Shown here: positions 51,936 through 61,348 of the stretch, piece after piece | Layout: each line of letters opens with the position of its first letter | Numbering within the stretch: position 1 is the stretch's first letter | From: Eutreptiella sp. 'Long Island Sound 2002' | Lineage: Eukaryota; Euglenozoa; Euglenophyceae; Eutreptiales; Eutreptiaceae | DNA length: 64,000 bases | Assembly: GCA_964036045.1 (NCBI GenBank) | Contig: OZ038379.1 | Span: forward strand, 85,117,178 to 85,181,177 | Reading direction: 5' to 3' | Notes under the pieces: generated by a model | Told to the model about the DNA's origin: nothing | The model's input: only the letters and a program-made list of their open reading frames with translations | Databases searched by the model: none | Position numbers and translations under genes: made by a program

Positions 51936-54880
51936 TGAAGCGGTACCCAGAACCCCATGGCCAGGTTACGGCATACAACCGGTCTCCGGTCCACTAACCC
52001 CATGCACGGCGTGTTCCGTGCCGTGAAGCCCCGCATCGGCAACCGATGCACCGCCAGCGGAGATTTGTGTATCAGAATATCAGGAATCAACAGGGTTTTA
52101 TTTTCATATTGTTTCCGTCAATTTTTACGCTCCCGTTCTGATACTCACTGTTTTGACTGCTGGCGGTTGGTTCGCGACTTTACCGTAACCGCCAGTTTAA
52201 CTGTAATTAATGGAACTTTTAACGCTATCCGCGACGAAGGCTCCAAAGTCGCCAGGAACTGCATGGATGCTTCCGCAATTTTCATAATTAATACTCGCAA
52301 CCTTAATCCGAATTTTTCAGGATGTCGAAATCGGATTTTCGACTTCAACATCCCCGCATTTGATTTGACCTCCTTCGAGTGGACCTACGTGCTTCCCTAT
52401 GCACGAATCAACTTCCCTTTTATCCTGCCCTCCATTTGTCTTAAAGATATGGGCAAAACAAAGTTGATTCGTGAGGCCACTTGTGAAGGTCATATCTCGT
52501 GTTGCTTGCGAGGAATTACGATAAGGAAACGTGGGATGTATTCACAATACTCCCGACGTAATTTAGGAAGCATAATATGCCTTGCATCTCCACACGTCCG
52601 CGCTAGTGTAATGGATCATGGTCAATAGGGTAGAGTTTGCGTTATAACTCTTTGGCCATGACATTGCGTGCGTTAAGATAACTTTCGAGTGTAGCGCGCA
52701 AGTGTTGGTGTTGCATAGGAACTCCCTTTGAGTTCCTATGAGCAATTGACACAAAGTTATGCCCTTGGAGGGGCATGACATATCGTGGTGGGAGCTACCT
52801 TTTTGGGCAATATTTGGTATGTGCCATGTGTTGTGTTGCGTGCCCATTTGGCGGGCCCATTACTCCAAGCCAAGCCCGCCAATGGACCTCATATTGTGCA
52901 AGCCCCTTCTCCATGCTCCCTACAGTCAATTGCATGCCTAACCTTCGTGAAGGGAAGCTTGTGTGGTGAACCCGAAGCGATGCGTTGGGAGCAAGGTGTG
53001 TATTTTGCAATTTTCCATATTTTCATGTGCCCACTTGGGAAGTAGCGCTCGTAACCTTTCAAGGCGCCCCAAGTGGAGCACATATGTGGGATCGAAGGTC
53101 ATTGGTGTCAAGTCATTGTATATAGAAGGATTAGTTGATTACTCAATCCAAGGCGAAGATATTATAATATATTTATGCGCCTTTCAAGGCACCTTTGTGT
53201 GTCTTTTTGCCAATTTTGCCATTTTTGGCTCGTCATGATGTCAAGTGGCGACCGTGTATCTCAACGTTGCGCTCAATTGACATCATGACCCAAGTATGTG
53301 ATGAGGGTACATACTTCGGTAGCCAACATATCTTGGACTCGGCGAATAACTCCTCTTAGGCTTGGCATACTGTGGCCGCCATGTTGGCGATTTGGGACTA
53401 TCCCAAATCATGGGCTCACTTGGCGACCCTGCCATTCCCAATACCGGAGGAGTTGGGCAACGCCCCAAAGATATGTTGGACACATATGACTTGACATCAA
53501 TCCTATGGCACGCTCCGGTCCGAGTCGGGCATGTGCCTCATTTGCCTTAACCATGAGTGTGCGCAATTTTGGGCCATTTTGAGCATTTTTCCACTTTTGC
53601 TGCCCGCCGTGCACTATGTTCTAACCCTCGTGCACGCCGGACGCATGGACCAATGGACCATATATGACATGGGTGTTATGGGTAATGGTCCCCATGGTCC
53701 ACACACCACGTGGGCGAAGCGGAGCTGCCTTCGTTAAGGCGCTAGGCCAAATCAAGTATGGGCAATTTTGCCATTTTTGCATTTGTGGACCCAATTGGGA
53801 TCATCACCACGCCGAGCAGCATGAAGATCTTTGGGAGCCAAGGGGATGGGAGTCTCAGTTGGACTCCCGGTGGATCACGTATGGAATGCCAGATCCGATC
53901 TCCAAGCCGGCGTGGAGATATACTATTGGGAGCACACTGAATTTTGGCTCATTTCAAGCAGCCAAAATGACCCAATTTTGGGACCCCAATTTCCCCCTTC
54001 CGTGTGGTCAATTGGCGGCCCCATTTCTCTAAGCCCATAGGGAGCCCGGACCTAAATTCAGGTTGTACACTCAGATATGAGTCCTAGGTCCTGCCTCCTA
54101 CCCTGTGAGCCATTGGTCTTACCTTGGCCGAGCGAGCCACGCGTGGGAATGACGCCAATTTTGGTGATTTTGGCATCATGACCCCACTTGACTCATCCGT
54201 GTTGCCCTGATGCCGGGACCTCAGAGGGAACCAGGTTGGGTGAGGGCTCCAGGGAGTTCGTACTCGAAGGGCATAGGGTCAGTTGCCTCGTCCCTACCTC
54301 TGGCGGGTCCGGACGAGGGGTCAATTTTGGGGATTTTTGAGTTAATTTCAGTTTGGGCTGAAACAGCCCATTTTCAGCTACCAACTCCTGGGTGATAATG
54401 GCGGGGCCATATCTCTGACTCAGAGAGGAGTTGGGACCTGCCGTTAGGGGAGCATGTGAAGCCACTGTCGGTTGGCCTTGGAGCCCATTAGCTTCCAGAA
54501 ACTCGCCTGTGGCTGTGCGGGACACCTCTCCCATTGGCAGGGTTTCAGGGTCCGGACTGAGCAGGGCATGGGTTGTGTTTGAGCCCCCGCCCCCATCAGC
54601 CACTGAGAGGGTCGGACCTGGGATTGGGATATGAGTTGGGACTGAGTGTCTATGGTCCTGTGATGCCCTTACCCCAGTCCAGTCTTAACCCCATGTGTAC
54701 ATATCCTGATGTGTTGCTGTACATACTTTCGTTCCCTCTTTGCAGAGTGGCAAGGATTCTGAAACGCTTTGTCCCATGACAACGCATTGATGCCCTTGTG
54801 AGCGTAGTGCTTTGCCTGCCTGCTCACTTGCGTGTGTCCACCGCAGCGTCCCGTGGCCGGCCCCCCACGGGAACGCGTCA
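51936..54880 (+). repeat. Chromo-2 5' LTR (2945 bp)
   Basis: It starts TGAAGCGGTACCCAGAACC and ends GGGAACGCGTCA, the same ends as Chromo-1. The last ~700 bp (54185-54880) match 25895-26610 in inverse orientation. Most of the rest does not match the Chromo-1 3' LTR. It has no 41-bp U3 repeats. The stretch 52049-52799 matches the extra segment in the Chromo-1 5' LTR on the same strand. Confidence 0.88.
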
Positions 54881-55331
54881 AAAGCGTTTCACCGCCGCGG
54901 GGTTACCCAACCCTCGCGTGCCACTCGGGGCCACCAACCCCGAGCAGCGCGTCGCAGCAGCGCGGCGCAGCTCGCAGCTCGCAGCGCAGCGCAGCGTCTC
55001 GCAGCGCAGCGCAGCAGCTCGCAGCGCCACTCAGCGACAGCGCCGAGTTCGTCACGGAGCCCGCAGCGCCGTCCAGAGCATCGTCCTGACCGCGCAGCGC
55101 CCGTGGAAGAGGTGCACAGACCAGGACTCCAGCATCAGCCCCATCGGCCGACCCGGAGTCCCAACGGCCGACCAGCAAGGCCGCGTCAACCACCTCCACA
55201 ACCACCGGCTGACCAGCACCAGCCGCACTTCCAATCCAGTGCTGCAGCACCCTCCTCAACAACCACAACCAGTTCGTTGAGTTGAACGAGTGCACATCAA
55301 GGACTTCAAGATCATCTACGCCCCCGCTGCC
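54881..55331 (+). other. Chromo-2 leader with GCAGC repeats and hairpin
   Basis: Leader from the LTR end to the preferred gag ATG. The hairpin ctcgggg/ccccgag is at 54924-54944. A GCAGC-rich irregular repeat spans about 54945-55070. No good tRNA-complementary primer site is adjacent to the LTR end, so the priming mode is unclear. Confidence 0.6.
54924..54944 (+). promoter_or_regulatory. Leader hairpin (7-bp stem)
   Basis: Perfect stem ctcgggg/ccccgag with loop ccaccaa, identical in design to 25831-25851 in Chromo-1. It is conserved between the elements just downstream of the LTR. Confidence 0.6.
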
Positions 55332-58300
55332 ATGGTGAATTGGCAGGAAGCGGGCAGGACGTGGCCGCGGCCCCACCCCCATGCAGCACGCCTGCTGCGT
55401 GGGTTGGTTTGGGACCAGCATTACCGCCACAGCCACCCCCAGTGCGAAGGCGGCATGCCCAGGAGCTTCGAGCTCCGCACGGACATCGCCCCCGACCGCC
55501 TGCAGGCCGTGGAGGACTGGCTGCGGGCGGAAGGGTACGAGTACCGCCACCAGCAGAGGCGCTGGAGGGCGTGGACCCGGCTGGACAGGCCCGGGGAAGG
55601 GCTGCGCCCCGACGGGATTGAGGAGGACGAGGACCCCAACGCCTACCCGTCGGGCGCCTCGATCAACGTCTCCCTGTGGGACGTGATCGAGAGGAAGTTC
55701 CCGGAACCGGGGAGCGAGCGCAGGCTGCAGGGCAGCAGCAGCGCGTCTCCGGCGACGGAGAAACGGTCCGCCGGGGACAGGAAGGAGGACCGGAGGTGGC
55801 GGGAGTACCAGGAGTCCCTGGCTGCCGAAGCCGCCCAAGGCGCCAAGGGCGGAACCCCAGCCCCCAGTCCCCAGCGGCCCAATGGTGGACACCACCCCGG
55901 CTCCACCACCCTTGGCGACTACATCCAAGTCGCCAAGCAGACCCAGGCCAAGCCCCGTTCGCTGCTCCTGAAGGCCCGGCAGGCCTCAGCAGGCCCCAGC
56001 AGCGACATCGAGTCGGCCCACCGCGGGAGGACGCCGGCCGACCAGGCCAGCTCCAGCAGCAGCGTCGCTCCCGAAAGGGACGTGGCGCGCGCCTGTGAGC
56101 GCGCCTGTGGGGTGCCCTGCAACCGTCGGGTTGCCCGGCAACGGGCCAAGCAGTACAGCGCTGCCGTGGAGGGCGCCGCCGGCATCGCCCAGGAGGAGGC
56201 TGCGCAGTGGGCGCATGGCATGGCCATCCACACCCAGACCGTGGCGGCCATTGCGGCCGGACTCACGGCCGTAGCCGCCCATAGTGCGGCAACTGCCCAG
56301 GTCAACGGTGAGTTGGCGGCAGTCGACGAGGAAGCCCGCCTGACGCAGGAGGCCATTGCCTGCAAGGAGGCCGAGGTGAGGGCGCTGGAAGAGGCGCTTG
56401 CCCAGGGGAGGGCAAAGAAGGAGGCGGAGAAAAGGGCCCACGCCGAAGCGACGGCTAAAGCCCAGGAGGACGCCGCCAAGAAGGAGGCCATCGAAGCCGC
56501 GCGACGGAAGGTCGCTGAGGAGAAGGCCAAGACGGAGGCGGAGCTGGCAGCGTTGGAAGCGCAGAAGGCGCAGCTGCTGCAGGCTCGGGAAGCCGAGGCG
56601 GCTCGTGCTCGGGAAGAAGCCGAAGCGCGAGCTGCCGCAGCCACCGCCGCCGCCATGGAGGAGGCAGAGGCCAAACTCCGCCACGAGACTCCCCCGGGAG
56701 GATCGCGAGTGGAGACCCTTCGAAGGCTTTTCGAAGGGGACGCCTCCTCCAGGATGAAGCTGGATGAGGCGGACACAGGCAGCAGTGGGAGCGGCAGCAC
56801 CACCGCCCGTCGACGGAGGAAGGGCAAGGGGAAGACCCCCGAGAGGCCGCGGAGGCCAGCGGGTGGGCACCCCCACGACAGTAACCCCTCCTTCACCGCC
56901 AGTGACGGGGATGAACGAGGCCGTCGACATCGCCAAGTGGTGGCTTGGACGGGCGGAGGCGGCGGAGACGTCCCCATGGAACCGGAAGGTGAGGATGAGG
57001 ATCCCCCTCCTCCCTACCGGAGCTCCGAGTCCTCCGTGACCGAGACGCCCAGGTGGGGCAACATGGACGAGGATGACGACATGGAGTTCGGCATCACGAG
57101 GAAGCGCCCATCCTCGGACGCACCGAGGCGACCCGGCGGAGACCCACCGGGACCCCCTGGCGGAGGACCTTCTGGACCCCCTGGAAGACGCCCACCAAGT
57201 GGACCCCCTGGAGGCGGACCACCGGGCGGGGGAGGACCCCCTGGACCGGGCGGACCCGGCGGAGGCCCTCCTGGAGGACCCCCTGGGGACCCCGACGACC
57301 CACCAGGGAACGGCGGCCCGGATACCACCTGGCGGTGGATTGTCTACCTCCGCAGGAGGGTCTTTGCCCTCGACTGCGAGGTAGACACGGGCAAGGTCGA
57401 GATGGCTCGCATCTCCACGGTCGCCGCGCGCGCGCAGAAGGACCTGGACATCGCCAGGGCCGAGACCAAGTCGCTGACCAACGTCGTCAGCGGCCTGCAG
57501 GAGAGGCTGGATGCGCTGGAAGCCCGTGGGAGAGTCGGCAGCGACCACCCACCCCTGGAGTCTGGCTCGTCGGACGACGGCTGGGGACCCGGACCAGGTC
57601 CAGGCAGACCCCACGCCCCCGGCGGAGCCCCCAGGAGTCGCCCCAGCGCCAGTGCCCCCTCTCTCAACGCCCCCTCTCACCACAGCGCGGGCCGCCGCAA
57701 CGAGCGCGTGCCGCCCGGCAGTGGCAGTGAGGAATGGCGCGATGAGTGGCTCAGCGCGGACTACCACAACCGCCGTGCCCCACCGCGGACGCCTGTACGC
57801 CCCCGACGCCCGGCACCAGCCCCGGCGCCAATCCCCAGGGCTGGAGGACGTTATGGTGGACTCAGGGATGAGGTCCCCAGGGGAGACGTGGAGTGGGATG
57901 TCGGCGAAGGTGAGGACCTGGACCTGGACCTGGACCTGGAGGAGTTCGACATCAGCCCGCCGCGTGGTGTACGACGGGAGGCCGCTGAACTCAGCCGCCG
58001 GCGCCGTGATGAAGATGCGTACATGGAAAGAGTACGGCGTGAACATTTTGGTTCAGCGTACGTGGAGGAACCGCGGCGCAGCCACAGGGATTCCATGGAG
58101 GAGATGGACGTGGCGGCCGTGGGAGTCCGTGGGCGAGGCCGATGGGAACCTCGGTCGACCTCGCGGCCGGCGTTCATGGTCTCTAAGGCCGCGGACGCCG
58201 CCGTGTGGGAAGACTTGAAGGACATCAAGCCCCCCATGTACGATGGCAACCCCCTCAACCTCGACCGCTTCTTGGAGAAGCTGGACGATTGGGGGCTGAC

Positions 58301-59666
58301 CGTCACTGAAGACCTGCCTCCCGCTGATGCGGAGAAGTATGTCTTCAAACGGTTCAGGTACCGCCTGCCGGAAGTGCTCGGCGAGCTATACTTCGTGGCG
58401 ACCAAGGAGGGGAGAATCAAGACCCTCAAGGACGCCAAGAAGTGGCTCAACGAGCAGGAGCGGGTGGACGCTCCGCAGGTGGCTGCCAAGCGCTGGAAGT
58501 CCATCAAGCTTGAGCATGATGGACGGGAGATCCGCCTACGGGAATGGCGGGACTTCCGAGGGAAATACACCCTCTTCCGCCGCAACGTGGAGGATTGGAA
58601 CGAGGGTGACGAGCAGGCTCGCCTGCTCTCCATGCTACCGGAAGCATGGATCAAGAGGGTCACCAAGGAGGAATCCAAGAGGGCCAAGTCCAACCACACG
58701 GTCAAGATGATGCTCCCCAAGGAGTATCATACGAACGTGGTGAGTTGGGCGAAGAAGAACGTGGCCTGGGATGTCAAACGGCACTCCCTGCGGAACGCTC
58801 TTCTCATCACCGTCTCGGGCGATCGCGAGAAGACCGCGATGTGGCGCCTTGACGATTGTGAGTTGAGCGGCCAGACCATCCGTCTGCAGCCCATCCCGGC
58901 GCGGATGAGCTGCGACGAGATCCTGGAGTGGGTTGGCGAGGAAGTACTCAAGGAGTACCGAAACCTCCACCACACCCGCGGGTTGAGGCCCGGCGACCGC
59001 GACGTCAACTACGTTGGCGAGGGACCTGGCGGGGAAGACGCCATGGACCCAGCGGGAGCCGGCGGCGATGAGACTCTCGTCGACGATGACGACGACGATG
59101 AGCCCGCCGAGGTGGCCGTCTGTGCCTTCGTGGCCAGGAACCTGAGCGCGGGGAGCAAGCCGGGAAACTGGAAGCCCCTGCAGCAGGGTTGGAGGAAGCA
59201 GGAGAAGAGGGACCCTCGCCGCATTGGCGACCCTCCGCTGTCCTTTGGGGAGTTCATACGAGCTCACCCTCAGGGCTGTTTCGTGTGTTATGGGAGGAAG
59301 AAAGGCTTCAACCATGACCATCGAACATGCCCCGTCCACAAGGCCGACACGGAGGCTTACAAGAAGGCGCACGGGTCGAAGAAGCGTGCGCCCGCGGGTA
59401 TCCGGGAAGCCAAAATGGAGGTCGACAAGGACGAGCTGGCCAAGCTGATGTCGTCGGTGGGGACCGAGTTGGCCAAGGAGATCCAGGAGATCAAGCGGAA
59501 CTGGGTCCCCAGGTCGGACAACAAGAACAAGGAGAACAACCAGAATGACCAGAACAAGGACAAGGACAAGAAGGGTAAAGGAGGAGGTAAAGGGGGAAGA
59601 AAGAAGGGCGTCAACGACGTTGAGGCCGAGGAGAACACCCCCTCTTCCACAACCGACGCCCCCTAG
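55332..59666 (+). CDS. Chromo-2 Gag (long coiled-coil form)
   Basis: The frame is open from 55290 but the first ATG is at 55332 (MVNWQEAG), also conserved in Chromo-1. Domains, numbered from 55290: N-terminal conserved region 1-100; Ala/Glu/Lys-rich coiled coil about 346-464; acidic patch near 560; Pro/Gly collagen-like run about 610-675; second helical region 960-1230; acidic Asp run near 1270; zinc knuckle CFVCYGRKKGFNHDHRTC about 1329-1346 (CX2CX8HX4C); Lys/Asn/Asp tail. At over 1400 residues it is far longer than a typical Ty3/gypsy Gag. It ends at a TAG (59664-59666) that is TTG in Chromo-1, so protease was probably once fused in frame. Confidence 0.88.
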   Translation: MVNWQEAGRTWPRPHPHAARLLRGLVWDQHYRHSHPQCEGGMPRSFELRTDIAPDRLQAVEDWLRAEGYEYRHQQRRWRAWTRLDRPGEGLRPDGIEEDEDPNAYPSGASINVSLWDVIERKFPEPGSERRLQGSSSASPATEKRSAGDRKEDRRWREYQESLAAEAAQGAKGGTPAPSPQRPNGGHHPGSTTLGDYIQVAKQTQAKPRSLLLKARQASAGPSSDIESAHRGRTPADQASSSSSVAPERDVARACERACGVPCNRRVARQRAKQYSAAVEGAAGIAQEEAAQWAHGMAIHTQTVAAIAAGLTAVAAHSAATAQVNGELAAVDEEARLTQEAIACKEAEVRALEEALAQGRAKKEAEKRAHAEATAKAQEDAAKKEAIEAARRKVAEEKAKTEAELAALEAQKAQLLQAREAEAARAREEAEARAAAATAAAMEEAEAKLRHETPPGGSRVETLRRLFEGDASSRMKLDEADTGSSGSGSTTARRRRKGKGKTPERPRRPAGGHPHDSNPSFTASDGDERGRRHRQVVAWTGGGGGDVPMEPEGEDEDPPPPYRSSESSVTETPRWGNMDEDDDMEFGITRKRPSSDAPRRPGGDPPGPPGGGPSGPPGRRPPSGPPGGGPPGGGGPPGPGGPGGGPPGGPPGDPDDPPGNGGPDTTWRWIVYLRRRVFALDCEVDTGKVEMARISTVAARAQKDLDIARAETKSLTNVVSGLQERLDALEARGRVGSDHPPLESGSSDDGWGPGPGPGRPHAPGGAPRSRPSASAPSLNAPSHHSAGRRNERVPPGSGSEEWRDEWLSADYHNRRAPPRTPVRPRRPAPAPAPIPRAGGRYGGLRDEVPRGDVEWDVGEGEDLDLDLDLEEFDISPPRGVRREAAELSRRRRDEDAYMERVRREHFGSAYVEEPRRSHRDSMEEMDVAAVGVRGRGRWEPRSTSRPAFMVSKAADAAVWEDLKDIKPPMYDGNPLNLDRFLEKLDDWGLTVTEDLPPADAEKYVFKRFRYRLPEVLGELYFVATKEGRIKTLKDAKKWLNEQERVDAPQVAAKRWKSIKLEHDGREIRLREWRDFRGKYTLFRRNVEDWNEGDEQARLLSMLPEAWIKRVTKEESKRAKSNHTVKMMLPKEYHTNVVSWAKKNVAWDVKRHSLRNALLITVSGDREKTAMWRLDDCELSGQTIRLQPIPARMSCDEILEWVGEEVLKEYRNLHHTRGLRPGDRDVNYVGEGPGGEDAMDPAGAGGDETLVDDDDDDEPAEVAVCAFVARNLSAGSKPGNWKPLQQGWRKQEKRDPRRIGDPPLSFGEFIRAHPQGCFVCYGRKKGFNHDHRTCPVHKADTEAYKKAHGSKKRAPAGIREAKMEVDKDELAKLMSSVGTELAKEIQEIKRNWVPRSDNKNKENNQNDQNKDKDKKGKGGGKGGRKKGVNDVEAEENTPSSTTDAP

Positions 59667-61348
59667 CGGAGCCCCTGCAGCCAAGGGCCCCAGCTAGGGC
59701 GGTCGCAGGATGGTGACGTGGGAAGCGCCGAACCATCCCAGTCGGGAGTCGATAAGCACAAGGGGACTGCCGCGGGCGGAAGGCCCGGTCCGGCGCCCAG
59801 TCGCGGAGGCGGGGTGAGGGCAAGTGAAGGCACGAACCCTTGCACCCGTCCGTCCTTCGCGACCAAGAACGTGTTTGATGTACTACAGGATCTATCCGAG
59901 AGTATCGGAGGATCACCCGGACCGCAGCTGGATGCTGCAGATGGGCAGCCTGAGCCCATTGTCCACGACCTGCACCAGTCGCTTATGGAGCTTCTGGAAC
60001 GGCCGGAGATCCTGAGTTTGCACGCCGTGCGCCGTGTCGGTCGCGAGCGGCAGTTGCATCTTAAGGTCCGTGCCTTATGCGGGGAAGTGGAAAAGGTATT
60101 CGACGTGTTGGTCGACACGGGAGCTCAAGTCAGCTTGGTCAAGGCTGGCCTGCTTCCGCCAGAGTGTCTTACCGACAGTCGGAAACCTGTCAGGCTGAAG
60201 GTGGCGAACGGCCAGTACATGGTGGGAGGCACGAAGGAAGCGGCCATCGGGCTGCAGTTCGTGAACCATCGTGAGCTGAGCCGCCCAGACCTCGGCAAGG
60301 AAATCCTCCTGCACGGTAGCTTCTACGAGGCCGAGATGGACTGGGACATGATCGTCGGGTACGACTTCATGATGGAGACAAACTCCGGCGTCCTCCCGGC
60401 CCAGGCCTCCATGACCCTGTACCAGGACGACCAGCTCTCGTGGCTTTCGTCACCTGAGCACCATGTGGAATGCCAATGGATCCACCCCGAACGCAATCAG
60501 CTCGAAGTGGCCGCGCTGGACACTGAGCCCACTGGGCCAGCGAATCAGGAGTACGGCGTAAGGCCGGAAGTGGCGAACCGAGTGGTTGCGGACCTGGGAG
60601 CGTCGGATCTGGCCCTGGATGCGTTCTCTTCAGGAACCTCCGCCCATCTTCGGGTATGTGAGAAGTACTGGAGCGCACAGGACTCTGCGTGGAAGAAGCA
60701 CTGGGGTCCGCATCAGGGCTTGATGTGGATCCATTGCCCCCGTTGGGACATTCCAAGAGCGATAGCGAAGATTCGCAAGGACCGCTCCAAGGCAGTGCTG
60801 GTTGTTCCTATGGGATGCACCGAGGAGGAAAGTACCCGACATTGGGTAGCCTCATTGACCAACATGACCTTAAACAAGGTCGTCCTACCGGCTGGAGAGA
60901 GTGTCTATCAGGACGCTAAGGGACAGCCCATGCCACCCCAGAGATGGCCAACAGAATTCCACTATGTGGATGGGGGCCTTGGTCAGGCCGACACCACGGA
61001 CTTCGTGTGTGTCAACCGTATCATAGCAGAGCCTTGGAGGCAATGCTTTGCGGTTCCCCCCGTTGACATCGAAGAATCGGACTCCGAAGACCCCCTCACT
61101 GAAGAGGAGTGGGATCTGGTTCAGGGGTATATGGATCAGCCCTTTCACGACTGGGGGCACCAGCGTGAGGGCAAAGGCCAGGACAAAGCCTGGTGGGAAG
61201 TGGACTCAATCGTCTCCGGTTCCTATGACGGGAATACCTTCGTACAGAGGGTGCTGGATCACATGTCCAGCCAAGACGAGCCGCCTGGCGGTAACCCACC
61301 CACCTACGGCGATCTGTTCCGAGGCAAGACCAGGGATGGGCCCTTGGG
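59667..61348 (+). pseudogene. Chromo-2 protease and protease-RT linker
   Basis: Same frame as Gag, past the TAG. The active site LVDTGAQVSLVKAG is at 60107-60148 and IVGYDFMME about 80 residues later. A 300-residue acidic linker of unknown role leads to RT. One extra G near 61346-61349, relative to Chromo-1, throws the frame off before RT; the shifted frame ends at a TGA at 61449-61451. Confidence 0.85.
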
